Part shown: positions 16,353-23,788 of the stretch, in pieces
How positions within the stretch are numbered: position 1 is the stretch's first letter
Layout: each line of letters starts with the position of its first letter
NCBI GenBank assembly: GCA_002726335.1
Contig: PBSR01000001.1
Location: 1-40,033, forward strand
Length of the DNA: 40,033 nt
Direction of reading: 5' to 3'
Source of the DNA: Gemmatimonadaceae bacterium
Lineage (GTDB): Bacteria > Latescibacterota > UBA2968 > UBA8231
The notes under the pieces: model-generated
Seen by the model: the letters and a program-made list of their open reading frames with translations, nothing else
What the model was told of the DNA's origin: nothing
Database searches by the model: none
Translations under genes and position numbers: made by a program

Positions 16353-18413
16353 TCAGCGCACTCCCAGGCGGCGGGCGTTGGCCAGCGCCTGCCGTGCCGC
16401 ATCGGGCCTTCCCGTCAGTCGGTAAAGACCTGCGAGGTGCTGCTGGGTGAGACCGTTCGTCTGGTCCGCGTCGACAGCTGCCAGCAGTGCCCTTTCCGCT
16501 GCTGCGTAGCGTCCCTGCCGGACGTAGAGCGCTCCCAGATTGCGCTGCGCCGGAGCGAGCCCCGGTTCGAGAGCGACGGCACGCTCCAGGCAGAGAACCT
16601 GATCCTCGGCCATACCCAACCCGGCACTGGCGACCGACTTTCCGTACCAGGCGAGGGCTGTTGGCGCAGCTGCCAGCGCCCTGGTGAAAGCCGCACGGGC
16701 GTCGTGGTGCTGGCGCCGGGCAAGCCCTGCCAGTCCCAGTTCGTACCATCCCTGGGACTGAGCCGGGGGCCGGGGATCGAGTTTGAGGGACCGGCGGACG
16801 GCACTACTGCCTTCTGCCGACTTGCCGCGGCGCAGCAGTAGTTTTCCCAGGTTCATCCACGCCCGCGCATAGTCAGGCTCCAGTACGACGGCGCGTCGGT
16901 AGGCCTGCTCCGCCAGTAAGGGTTGGCGAAGGTGCTCGTGCACGACACCCAGACTGTTGTGCACATCGGCGCTGTTCGGGTCACGGGTCTGCGCTGCCTG
17001 CAAGGCGTTTTCAGCGGCAAGGTAATCGCCCCTCCGGATGTGAACGTGGGCGAGGAGCCACTCCGAGCGCAGGTGATCGATGGCCTCCTCGTCGACACCG
17101 GTGAAAGCGACGACCAACCCCACACCCAGAGCGCCAGCAGCCTGCCAACCGCCCTGCGCCCGGCGTCGACGCACCACCTCGATCAGGGCGGTGACGCCCG
17201 AGCCGGCGAAGACGATCAGGAACGGAGCTGCCGGGAGCCGGTAACGGGCGCTCACGGTGAACAGAAGCCCCGATACGAGCCACGCCAGTACGAAACCGGC
17301 CAGCAGTCGACGGTTCGCCTCTACCAGACCACCGCCCAGCACCAGTCCGACGAGGGCCAACGGCACGATGACCCCCATGGCCGGCGGCAGTGCCGGCCAC
17401 AGATGGGATTGAGCCTCGATGGCGCGCAGGTCGGCGCTCACCGGCACCTCGTGGTCGTGCCAGAACAGGCGCAGCTTGCGGTAGGTGAGGTTGAGCCACT
17501 GTGCCGGGTTGTCACCGATGAAGCGGAGCGATTGCTGCAGGTAGAAAGCGCCCCGCTCGGCCGGCTCGATCGCCCCCGCCCTCACGGCCATCATCTCCAG
17601 GCGCTGCCACTGCGATCCCTGGCGCACATAGGGAGTGCCGTCGGCGTCGGGGTTGGCTCCCTGGTAGAAGCTCCAACCCCCCTGAAACGGCATAGGGTTG
17701 CCCTGCACGATCTGGTTGCGCACCAGATAGGGGGACACGGTTACCAGCAGAGCCACGACAAACTCGGCAAGGGGCCGCCAGCCGCGGCGACCGCGGGCCC
17801 GCCAGATCCACCAGATCACAACGGGTGCTACCAACGCCGCATTGGCACGGGTCATGATGAGGAGTGCCACGAGCACGCCGGCCAGCACGTTGCGCATCGG
17901 TGCAATTGTTGACGACGGAGGCGCTGTTCGGCCGGTCAGCAGCGTATCGACCAGCATCAACTCGAGAAGCAACACCAGTGTCGTTGCCAGCAATTCGCCG
18001 CTGAAGAGGATGAACGGCCAGTACAAGGCAGCCAGCAGACCGGCAACCACCCCTGCAGCTGGTGTGGTGCATCGGCGAGCGACGCGGAAAATCAGCCAGC
18101 AGCACGCTGCTCCCATGGCCGCCTGTGCTAGCCGTATCGCGACCGGTCCGAGGCCCAGCCATTTCCATCCCGCCAGCAGCAAGGGATACAGGATTCCGTG
18201 GACGTATCCACGCTCCAGCTCCAGCAGCCAATCGCCACCTAGCAGCCGGGATGCCATGGCATCGTACTCCTGTGCATCCAGGACCAGCTGGCGGAAATGA
18301 GGCAGCGAATGGATGTCGAGGAGGTGCAGAAGTCGAAGTCCCAGGGCCAGAACGAAGATGGCCACGCCAGCGGCCCGGGGTTCGATGATGCGTTTCTTGA
18401 GTGTCTGGATCAT
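16353..18413 (-). CDS. Second GT39/ArnT-type glycosyltransferase fused to TPR domain
   Basis: This 686-residue paralogue of the protein at 600-2846 has the same plan: a membrane half (about 1-440) and a TPR half (about 450-680). The proposed acidic site is in LVLDAQEYDAMASRLL (43-58). Two further segments match the paralogue: a stretch containing QGANPDADGTPYVRQGSQW aligns with IGNNPDSEQTVSIRPGRQW, and SARYRLPAAPFLIVFAG aligns with SRYRLPAVPFLL. TPR units such as VHNSLGVVHEHLRQPLLAEQAY and AQRNLGALYVRQGRYAAAERAL are clear. I chose the ATG at 18413 because MIQTLKKRII followed by a hydrophobic helix is a normal membrane-protein start. An in-frame ATG at 18503 would add 30 polar residues; neither has a good ribosome-binding site. 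It probably transfers sugar from a polyprenyl-phosphate carrier at the periplasmic face. It is divergent from the phosphodiesterase cassette. Confidence 0.83.
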   Translation of the reverse strand: MIQTLKKRIIEPRAAGVAIFVLALGLRLLHLLDIHSLPHFRQLVLDAQEYDAMASRLLGGDWLLELERGYVHGILYPLLLAGWKWLGLGPVAIRLAQAAMGAACCWLIFRVARRCTTPAAGVVAGLLAALYWPFILFSGELLATTLVLLLELMLVDTLLTGRTAPPSSTIAPMRNVLAGVLVALLIMTRANAALVAPVVIWWIWRARGRRGWRPLAEFVVALLVTVSPYLVRNQIVQGNPMPFQGGWSFYQGANPDADGTPYVRQGSQWQRLEMMAVRAGAIEPAERGAFYLQQSLRFIGDNPAQWLNLTYRKLRLFWHDHEVPVSADLRAIEAQSHLWPALPPAMGVIVPLALVGLVLGGGLVEANRRLLAGFVLAWLVSGLLFTVSARYRLPAAPFLIVFAGSGVTALIEVVRRRRAQGGWQAAGALGVGLVVAFTGVDEEAIDHLRSEWLLAHVHIRRGDYLAAENALQAAQTRDPNSADVHNSLGVVHEHLRQPLLAEQAYRRAVVLEPDYARAWMNLGKLLLRRGKSAEGSSAVRRSLKLDPRPPAQSQGWYELGLAGLARRQHHDARAAFTRALAAAPTALAWYGKSVASAGLGMAEDQVLCLERAVALEPGLAPAQRNLGALYVRQGRYAAAERALLAAVDADQTNGLTQQHLAGLYRLTGRPDAARQALANARRLGVR

Positions 18414-18467
18414 GCGTTTGCAATCGGGAACAGCAGACGGATCTCGGTGTCGGTTCAGCGAAGCAAT

Positions 18468-18506
18468 GACGGTACCGTCTATGCACCATCGACGTACGAG
18501 CATAGA
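18468..18506. promoter_or_regulatory. Palindrome and inverted repeat between divergent genes
   Basis: GACGGTACCGTC (18468-18479) is a perfect 12-bp palindrome. Overlapping its edge, TCTATGC (18478-18484) faces GCATAGA (18500-18506) across 15 bp. Both lie in the 107 bp between the start of the glycosyltransferase (18413, minus) and that of the phosphodiesterase cassette (18521, plus), where an operator for either direction would be expected. Confidence 0.35.
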
Positions 18507-18520
18507 TCAGAAGGTAGGGT

Positions 18521-20686
18521 ATGGCTATCTTGCGCAGCGCACAGCGATGCGACACCGGCCCGAAACGAACGAGCAGACAGATTACGAAGCTACACGATGT
18601 GCGGCAGGACGTGAGGGGCGCCACGGGCGATGGGCCGCGGGTCCGGCCCTGGCTCGTCGCCACGGCCATTGTGACGTCTACTTGCCAGTCGGTCGAGGCG
18701 TACGTAGGCCCGGGTGCCGGCCTGGCCGTGGCCGGCGGCATCTGGGGAATCGTGCTGCTGGGTTTGGCACTGTTGGCGGCACTGCTGTTTCCGTTCCGTT
18801 TCGTCTACCATCGCCTGCGCGACAGGCCGAGACGTCAGCGGGCGCAGACCCGGCGCGTTGTCGTGGTGGGCTTCGACGGTCTGGACGCTCATACGACCCG
18901 CGAACTGCTGGCCGCCGGTCACATGCCCAATCTGCAGCGACTCGCCGCCGACGGCAGCCATCACGACCTGCGCACCGTGCTGCCAGCCATCACACCGGCC
19001 GCCTGGCCCTCCTTCGCCACCGGCGTCGACCCTTCGGGACACGCGATCTTCGATTTCATCTCTCGTGATCCGAAGACTTATCAGCCCGTGTTGGCATCGG
19101 CCGAGGTCCTGTCCGGCGTACAACGACGCTGGCGCCGGCCGCTGCCGCTGTTGCGAAGTCGCCGCCGCAGCCGACCATTCTGGGAAATCCTGGCCGATCA
19201 TCGCGTTTTCAGCATCATCCTGCGGGTGCCCATCACGTGGCCACCTGAACCATTCCGCGGACTGCTGCTGTCTGGCATGTCGGCCCCTGACCTGCGCGGG
19301 ACCCAGGGAGAGGGCACGCTGCTGACGACAGAAGTTGGCGGGCAGACCTCCGGGCCGCTGCGTATCCGACTCGAGCCGCGGGGAGCGGAGTACGTGGGCC
19401 GGATGCCAGGGCCGGCAATCCCGGGAGATGAGGACCAGACGCTGAGCGTCACGGTTCGTCTCACGCCGACGAAAACGGGAGCGCGTGTCGACCTCGGTCA
19501 GGGAGGGACGGAGCTGTCCGTCGGGTCGGATTCGGCGTGGCTGCCGGTCGCCTTCGGTGAGGGCCGACAGGGGGTGCACGGGATGTACCGTATGCGCCTG
19601 CTGAGCATCGGTCCCCCCGCCCTCTACGTCACGCCACTGCAGATCGATCCTCGTCGACCGGTGATGCCGGTATCCCATCCATCGCCCTTCGCTGACTACC
19701 TGGCGCGTCGAGTCGGACCGTTTGCTACCGTCGGTCTGGCAGAAGACACGGACGCCCTCAACGCGGGGGTGATCGACGAGGCCGCCTTCCTGGCGCAGGT
19801 GGAGTCGCTGCACGTCGAGCGGGAACGGATGCTGCTCGAAGCTCTGTGCCGATGCCGAGACGGTCTGGTGGCCTGCGTGTTCGATGGCTCCGACCGTGTG
19901 CAACACATGTTCCATCGGGGCCGGGAGCCGGACCACCCGGCGAACAGCACGATACCTTGCGAGCATCCGCAGGCAATCGAGGCCGCCTACCGTCGCGCCG
20001 ACGACACGGTGGGGAAGGTCGTGGCCGAACTCAGGGAAGGGGACGTGCTGCTCGTTCTCTCCGATCATGGCTTCTGTTCCTTCCGCCGCTGCGTCGACCT
20101 GAACGCCTGGTTACGCGACGCCGGTTATCTCCACCTGAAAGAGAGTGCAACGGGCGGTTCGTGGCTGCGCGACGTGGACTGGTCCAGGACGCGGGCGTAC
20201 GCCCTCGGTCTGAGCGGTCTGTACGTTAACCTGCTAGGCCGGGAAGGGAGCGGCATCGTCCAGCCCGGGGTGGAATATGAGACCGTCAAGAAGGAGCTCG
20301 TGGGGGGGGGGTTGACGGGTCTGATCGACACAGAGGCAGATGCCATCGCCGTGGATCGGGCTTACGACACCGCATCGTATTATGACGGACCGTACGCGGG
20401 GGAGGGCCCCGACGTGCTGGTGGGCTACGCCGCCGGCTACCGGGTATCGTGGGCCAGCGCTCGAGGGGAGACGGCACCGGCGGTTTTTGCCGACAACGAC
20501 CACCGTTGGAGTGGCGATCATTGCGTCGAGCCCTCTCTGGTTCCCGGCGTGCTGTTCAGCAACAGGCCACTGGTTGAACCGGACCCGACGCTGACCGACG
20601 TACCGGTCACGATCCTGTCCATGCTCGGCATCGATGCCCCGGCCTACATGAAAGGACGAGACCTAACAACTGAGGCGTTCTCGTGA
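18521..20686 (+). CDS. Alkaline-phosphatase-superfamily phosphodiesterase-like membrane protein (first copy)
   Basis: This 721-residue protein belongs to the type I phosphodiesterase/nucleotide pyrophosphatase branch of the alkaline phosphatase superfamily. N-terminal hydrophobic segments at about 42-56 and 62-94, around AYVGPGAGLAVAGG, anchor it. The catalytic domain begins VVVVGFDGLD, with metal ligand Asp119. The nucleophile is probably Thr158 in AITPAAWPSFATG. Further ligands are Asp458/His462 in SDRVQHMFHR, Asp515-His516 in SDHGF, and His667 in SGDHC. All expected ligands appear present, so it is probably active on a phosphodiester or phospho-group substrate outside the cytoplasm; the substrate is unknown. 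The ATG at 18521 has AAGG six bases upstream. Its stop overlaps the next start (GTGA), so the two proteins are translationally coupled. A G10 run lies in the gene. Confidence 0.87.
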   Translation: MAILRSAQRCDTGPKRTSRQITKLHDVRQDVRGATGDGPRVRPWLVATAIVTSTCQSVEAYVGPGAGLAVAGGIWGIVLLGLALLAALLFPFRFVYHRLRDRPRRQRAQTRRVVVVGFDGLDAHTTRELLAAGHMPNLQRLAADGSHHDLRTVLPAITPAAWPSFATGVDPSGHAIFDFISRDPKTYQPVLASAEVLSGVQRRWRRPLPLLRSRRRSRPFWEILADHRVFSIILRVPITWPPEPFRGLLLSGMSAPDLRGTQGEGTLLTTEVGGQTSGPLRIRLEPRGAEYVGRMPGPAIPGDEDQTLSVTVRLTPTKTGARVDLGQGGTELSVGSDSAWLPVAFGEGRQGVHGMYRMRLLSIGPPALYVTPLQIDPRRPVMPVSHPSPFADYLARRVGPFATVGLAEDTDALNAGVIDEAAFLAQVESLHVERERMLLEALCRCRDGLVACVFDGSDRVQHMFHRGREPDHPANSTIPCEHPQAIEAAYRRADDTVGKVVAELREGDVLLVLSDHGFCSFRRCVDLNAWLRDAGYLHLKESATGGSWLRDVDWSRTRAYALGLSGLYVNLLGREGSGIVQPGVEYETVKKELVGGGLTGLIDTEADAIAVDRAYDTASYYDGPYAGEGPDVLVGYAAGYRVSWASARGETAPAVFADNDHRWSGDHCVEPSLVPGVLFSNRPLVEPDPTLTDVPVTILSMLGIDAPAYMKGRDLTTEAFS
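20173..20196 (+). repeat. 24-bp direct repeat, copy 1
   Basis: This stretch, coding for part of VDWSRTRAYALGL, is identical to 22170-22193 in the next gene. It marks the most conserved point between the two paralogous phosphodiesterase-like genes and is a potential site for recombination between them. Confidence 0.7.
20302..20311 (+). repeat. G10 homopolymer inside phosphodiesterase-like gene
   Basis: Ten consecutive G residues encode VGGGLTG at about residue 595-600. A tract of this length in a surface or envelope gene is a classical slippage site. The frame is intact as given; phase variation is only a possibility. Confidence 0.65.
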
Positions 20687-22659
20687 ATCGAAGCCGGTCT
20701 TGGCTCCTATCCTCGCTGTTGGCTCTCTGTGGTCTCCTCTTCGTCGATGCCTGCGGCCAGACCTCAGCGCCACGTCTCTTCGTACTCGGTATCGACGGCC
20801 TGGATCCGACGATCCTGCAGCGGCTCATGGGGGCAGGACGCATGCCCAACTTCCAGTCCCTGGCGCAACGTGGTGGCATGACCTCGTTGGCCACCACCAT
20901 GCCCCCCCAAAGTCCCGTGGCATGGTCGAGCTTCATCACCGGTTTGCCCCCCGAGGGGCACGGTATCTTCGACTTCGTGCACCGCGATGCCGATGGGCTC
21001 GAGCTGTTTCTCTCGACCAGCTGTCCGGGTGTCGACGGTGACATGGAACTGCATCGACGGGGCGCTCCCTTCTGGGACCTGCTGGTGGCGGCCGGCGTGC
21101 CCGCCACCATCTTCCGTGTGCCGGCGAATTTTCCACCGTCGCCTGCGCCCGCCACCAACTGGACCTGCGGCTGTTCGCTTCGAGCCTTCGCCGGCATGGG
21201 GACACCGGATCTTCTCGGCAGCTACGGTACCTTCACGTTGTTCACCGACGGTGACTACCAGATCCCGGAGGCGGTGGCCGGTGCCGGGGAGTTCCTGCCG
21301 CCGGGCGGGCGTCTGGCGGTGCCCGGGGGCCGAGTCGTCTCCGTTCCCCTGTGGGAGGGCGTGACACCGATTGTGCTGGACGGCCCGGATCTCGAGGGTG
21401 AAACCCGCCGCGTGGAGGGTCGGCTGTTCGTCGACCTCGAGGTCGATGCCGTGCATCTGTCGCTGCAGGAAGCGGATCTCGTCCTGCGCCCGGGCGAGTG
21501 GAGTCGCTGGGTCGAGCTGGACTTCGGCCGCCGCCCTGCGGGATTGGGCAGCGTCCAGGCCATTACCCGCTTCTACCTGAGGAGTACCGATCCGCTCTGG
21601 CTATACACGGCACCCCTCAATCTGCATCCGCGGGAGCCACTGATGCCGATCTCGGTACCGGCCGAGGCGGCAGCAGCCCTCGCCGAGGAAGATCTCTACT
21701 ACACGCAAGGCATGCCGGCCGACACCAAGGCGCTGACCTCGTCGGTGTTCACCGAGGCCGAGTTTCTGGCCCAGGTGGAGGTCACGCTCGCCGAGCGTGA
21801 GGGACACCTGAACGCCGAACTGGCCCGTTTCGACGCCGGCCTGCTGTTTTTCTACGTCCACAGTCTCGACCAGGTGAGCCATATGCTCTGGCGTGCCGCC
21901 GACGCCGGACACCCGGGATACCGCGTCGACCTGCAACCCCATGCCAGCGCCATCGACGAGCACTATGAGCGTATGGACCAGCTTCTCGGGAAGGCGCTGG
22001 AGGGCCTGCAACGCGGCGGCCTTCCCGACGTGGCGATCATGGTCATATCCGACCACGGCTTCGCTCCCTACACGCGCTCGGTGAATCTCAACCGATGGCT
22101 TGTGGATCAAGGTCTTCTCGTGCTGGCTGATTCGGTCGAGACGCCCACGAACCTGCTTGAACCAAGCGTCGTGGACTGGTCCAGGACGCGGGCCTATGCC
22201 TTGGGACTGAACGCGGTGTACCTCAACCTTCGGGGTCGGGAGACCCACGGCATCGTCACCGCCGACAAGGCATCAATCCTGCGTCGGGACATCGCCGCGG
22301 CCCTGGCAAAGGTGCTGGATCCTCAGGACGGCTCGGCAGTGGTGGAGAAGGTCTACGAGCTGACCCCGCCCGACAGTGTCGCCCATCTGGCTCCCGACCT
22401 GCTCGTGGGGTACGCACGGGGATACCGGTCGTCCGGTGGCTCCGCCATCGGCCGCATCGATGCCGAATGGATCACTGACAACCTGTCGGCGTGGAGTGGT
22501 GACCATTGCATGGCGGCCGATGTCGTACCGGGGGTGCTGGTCGCTTCGGATCCTTTCACGGTAGGGACACCGGCACTGTGGGACATACCCGTCAGCATTC
22601 TCGATCATTACGGCGTGGCGCCGCCCGCCGGGGCCGTGGGTCGAACGATCTGGCGATAG
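20683..22659 (+). CDS. Alkaline-phosphatase-superfamily phosphodiesterase-like lipoprotein (second copy)
   Basis: This 658-residue paralogue of the preceding gene starts at a GTG whose last bases form part of the upstream TGA. The N-terminus RSRSWLLSSLLALCGLLFVDAC reads as a lipoprotein signal, with Cys24 lipidated. Catalytic residues follow the same order: Asp38 in LGIDGLDP, a Ser77 nucleophile in PQSPVAWSSFITG where the first copy has Thr, Asp396/His400 in HSLDQVSHMLW, Asp457-His458 in SDHGFAP, and His608 in SGDHC. DWSRTRAYALGL is shared nearly exactly with the first copy. The first copy is an integral membrane protein and this one a lipoprotein, so they may act on the same substrate at different places or as a pair (inference). 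It lacks the long N-terminal membrane region. The small gene at 22676 follows by 16 bp. Confidence 0.87.
   Translation: MNRSRSWLLSSLLALCGLLFVDACGQTSAPRLFVLGIDGLDPTILQRLMGAGRMPNFQSLAQRGGMTSLATTMPPQSPVAWSSFITGLPPEGHGIFDFVHRDADGLELFLSTSCPGVDGDMELHRRGAPFWDLLVAAGVPATIFRVPANFPPSPAPATNWTCGCSLRAFAGMGTPDLLGSYGTFTLFTDGDYQIPEAVAGAGEFLPPGGRLAVPGGRVVSVPLWEGVTPIVLDGPDLEGETRRVEGRLFVDLEVDAVHLSLQEADLVLRPGEWSRWVELDFGRRPAGLGSVQAITRFYLRSTDPLWLYTAPLNLHPREPLMPISVPAEAAAALAEEDLYYTQGMPADTKALTSSVFTEAEFLAQVEVTLAEREGHLNAELARFDAGLLFFYVHSLDQVSHMLWRAADAGHPGYRVDLQPHASAIDEHYERMDQLLGKALEGLQRGGLPDVAIMVISDHGFAPYTRSVNLNRWLVDQGLLVLADSVETPTNLLEPSVVDWSRTRAYALGLNAVYLNLRGRETHGIVTADKASILRRDIAAALAKVLDPQDGSAVVEKVYELTPPDSVAHLAPDLLVGYARGYRSSGGSAIGRIDAEWITDNLSAWSGDHCMAADVVPGVLVASDPFTVGTPALWDIPVSILDHYGVAPPAGAVGRTIWR
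22170..22193 (+). repeat. 24-bp direct repeat, copy 2
   Basis: Identical to 20173-20196; see that entry. Confidence 0.7.
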
Positions 22660-22675
22660 GGAGGAGAGAGAAGAT

Positions 22676-22885
22676 ATGGCCTGGTGGAACCGCGACCGCG
22701 TGCGTCTGTCGGGAGAACTCTACCGGAGGGCCAGTGCGCATGCTGCGCACGCGGGTTACTCCAGTGTGGACGAGTTCGTCGAACACTGTGTGAGCAAGGA
22801 AGTGGATCGCGAGAATGCGTCGGACAAGCCGACGGATGACGAGGTTCTGCGCTCCCGCCTGCGTGGTCTGGGGTACGTGGAGTAA
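22676..22885 (+). CDS. Small ribbon-helix-helix-like protein of phosphodiesterase cassette
   Basis: This 69-residue protein has a strong ribosome-binding site, GGAGGAGAG, about 8-14 bases before the ATG. Residues 8-44 (strand VRLSGELY, then RRASAHAAHAGYSSVDEFVEHCVSKEV) have the strand-helix-turn-helix pattern of ribbon-helix-helix (MetJ/Arc-like) domains. The tail LRSRLRGLGYVE resembles a short C-terminal tag also seen on some alkaline-phosphatase-superfamily proteins. From memory, similar small proteins accompany such phosphodiesterase genes in other genomes. It could be a small DNA-binding regulator or a subunit of the cassette; the sequence does not settle which. It is followed after 4 bp by the membrane-protein gene. 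Confidence 0.75.
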   Translation: MAWWNRDRVRLSGELYRRASAHAAHAGYSSVDEFVEHCVSKEVDRENASDKPTDDEVLRSRLRGLGYVE

Positions 22886-22889
22886 CCTC

Positions 22890-23726
22890 GTGGCGGGCGC
22901 GATCGATTCCGTCCACACCGTCTTCGGTGTGCTGCTCGACGTGGCCCTGTGGCCGGGAACGTCGCTGCCCTCCGGGTGGCAATGGGTGTGGGCATCCCTG
23001 CTGAGCGGGGCCGCTCTGGCGCTGCTGTGGCGCAGGCTGCAGTCGTCACGTCGGCTGGAGGTCCTGGCGTCACAGGCATGGGCCGGACTGCTGGCCGTCT
23101 GGCTGTTCCGCCACGAACCCGGGGCGGCAGCGCGAGCTCAGGTTGACGCTTTGCGCGCCAATCTCGTGCTGCTGTTCTGGTCACTGCTGCCGGTGGCTGC
23201 CAGCTTTCTCCTGGCGTTCCCGTTTCTGATCCAGTTGCAGGCACGTTACGGCTATCAGTGGCTGCACCCGGGGGATACCCTCATCGTTCGATTTGACTGC
23301 ACCGACGCCGATACTGCCAATCGTGTGCAGGTCGACTGGCCAGGAACGGCAGGGACGGTCGAAGCCGTGGTCCGTGAACCTGCAGTGTCCGCAGTTGTCG
23401 CGCGTCTGGGAGTCCGGGAATCCGGCCATCACCACGTGCTGGCATCCGCTTCCGGTAGGCCGGTGCCGGTGCCGGTGTCCGTCGACTTGCCGCCACGGGC
23501 GGTCATGCTCGGAGGTGAGTGGGGGGAGCGTCTACTGTACCCCGGGGGTCAGCCGTTGTCCAAACGCTCCGGTCTGACGCGCATCACCCTCGCCTACGAA
23601 CCGGTATCCTGGCGCCGGTGGTTGCTGTTCGGGTGCGCGAACTGTGTCGGCGCTCTGACGGCACTTGCCATGTGCCGACTTCGAGCGGGGCGAAGGGATC
23701 CAGAGGACCAGGCAAGTGGCATGTGA
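22890..23726 (+). CDS. Three-helix membrane protein of phosphodiesterase cassette (EMC3/TMCO1-like by appearance)
   Basis: This 278-residue protein starts at a GTG with GGAG seven bases upstream, 4 bp after the small gene. The frame is open further upstream but only over the small gene. Hydrophobic segments lie at about 31-48, 91-114 and 244-262. Between the first two is a charged, helical cytoplasmic loop (RRLQSSRRLEVLASQAWAGLLAVWLFRHEP). After the second comes QLQARYGYQWLHPGD and a periplasmic beta-rich domain to about 240. The N-terminal topology with a basic coiled loop recalls DUF106/EMC3-type membrane-insertion proteins; that likeness is an impression, not a motif match. Tight coupling to the phosphodiesterase-like genes suggests a shared pathway. 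Confidence 0.75.
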   Translation: MAGAIDSVHTVFGVLLDVALWPGTSLPSGWQWVWASLLSGAALALLWRRLQSSRRLEVLASQAWAGLLAVWLFRHEPGAAARAQVDALRANLVLLFWSLLPVAASFLLAFPFLIQLQARYGYQWLHPGDTLIVRFDCTDADTANRVQVDWPGTAGTVEAVVREPAVSAVVARLGVRESGHHHVLASASGRPVPVPVSVDLPPRAVMLGGEWGERLLYPGGQPLSKRSGLTRITLAYEPVSWRRWLLFGCANCVGALTALAMCRLRAGRRDPEDQASGM

Positions 23727-23788
23727 GCCCGGGTCACGTAGGTTTACCCGGAACCGGTGATGACATGAACCAAGAGAGAGAGTGGGGG

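Noticed and set aside
18590..20068. Long open frame (492 codons) on the minus strand
   Set aside because: It is antisense to the first phosphodiesterase-like gene, whose catalytic motifs are intact; the frame is a high-GC shadow.
22815..22889. Upstream extension of the three-helix membrane protein
   Set aside because: It overlaps the small RHH-like gene in another frame; the GTG at 22890 has its own ribosome-binding site and begins the natural N-terminus.
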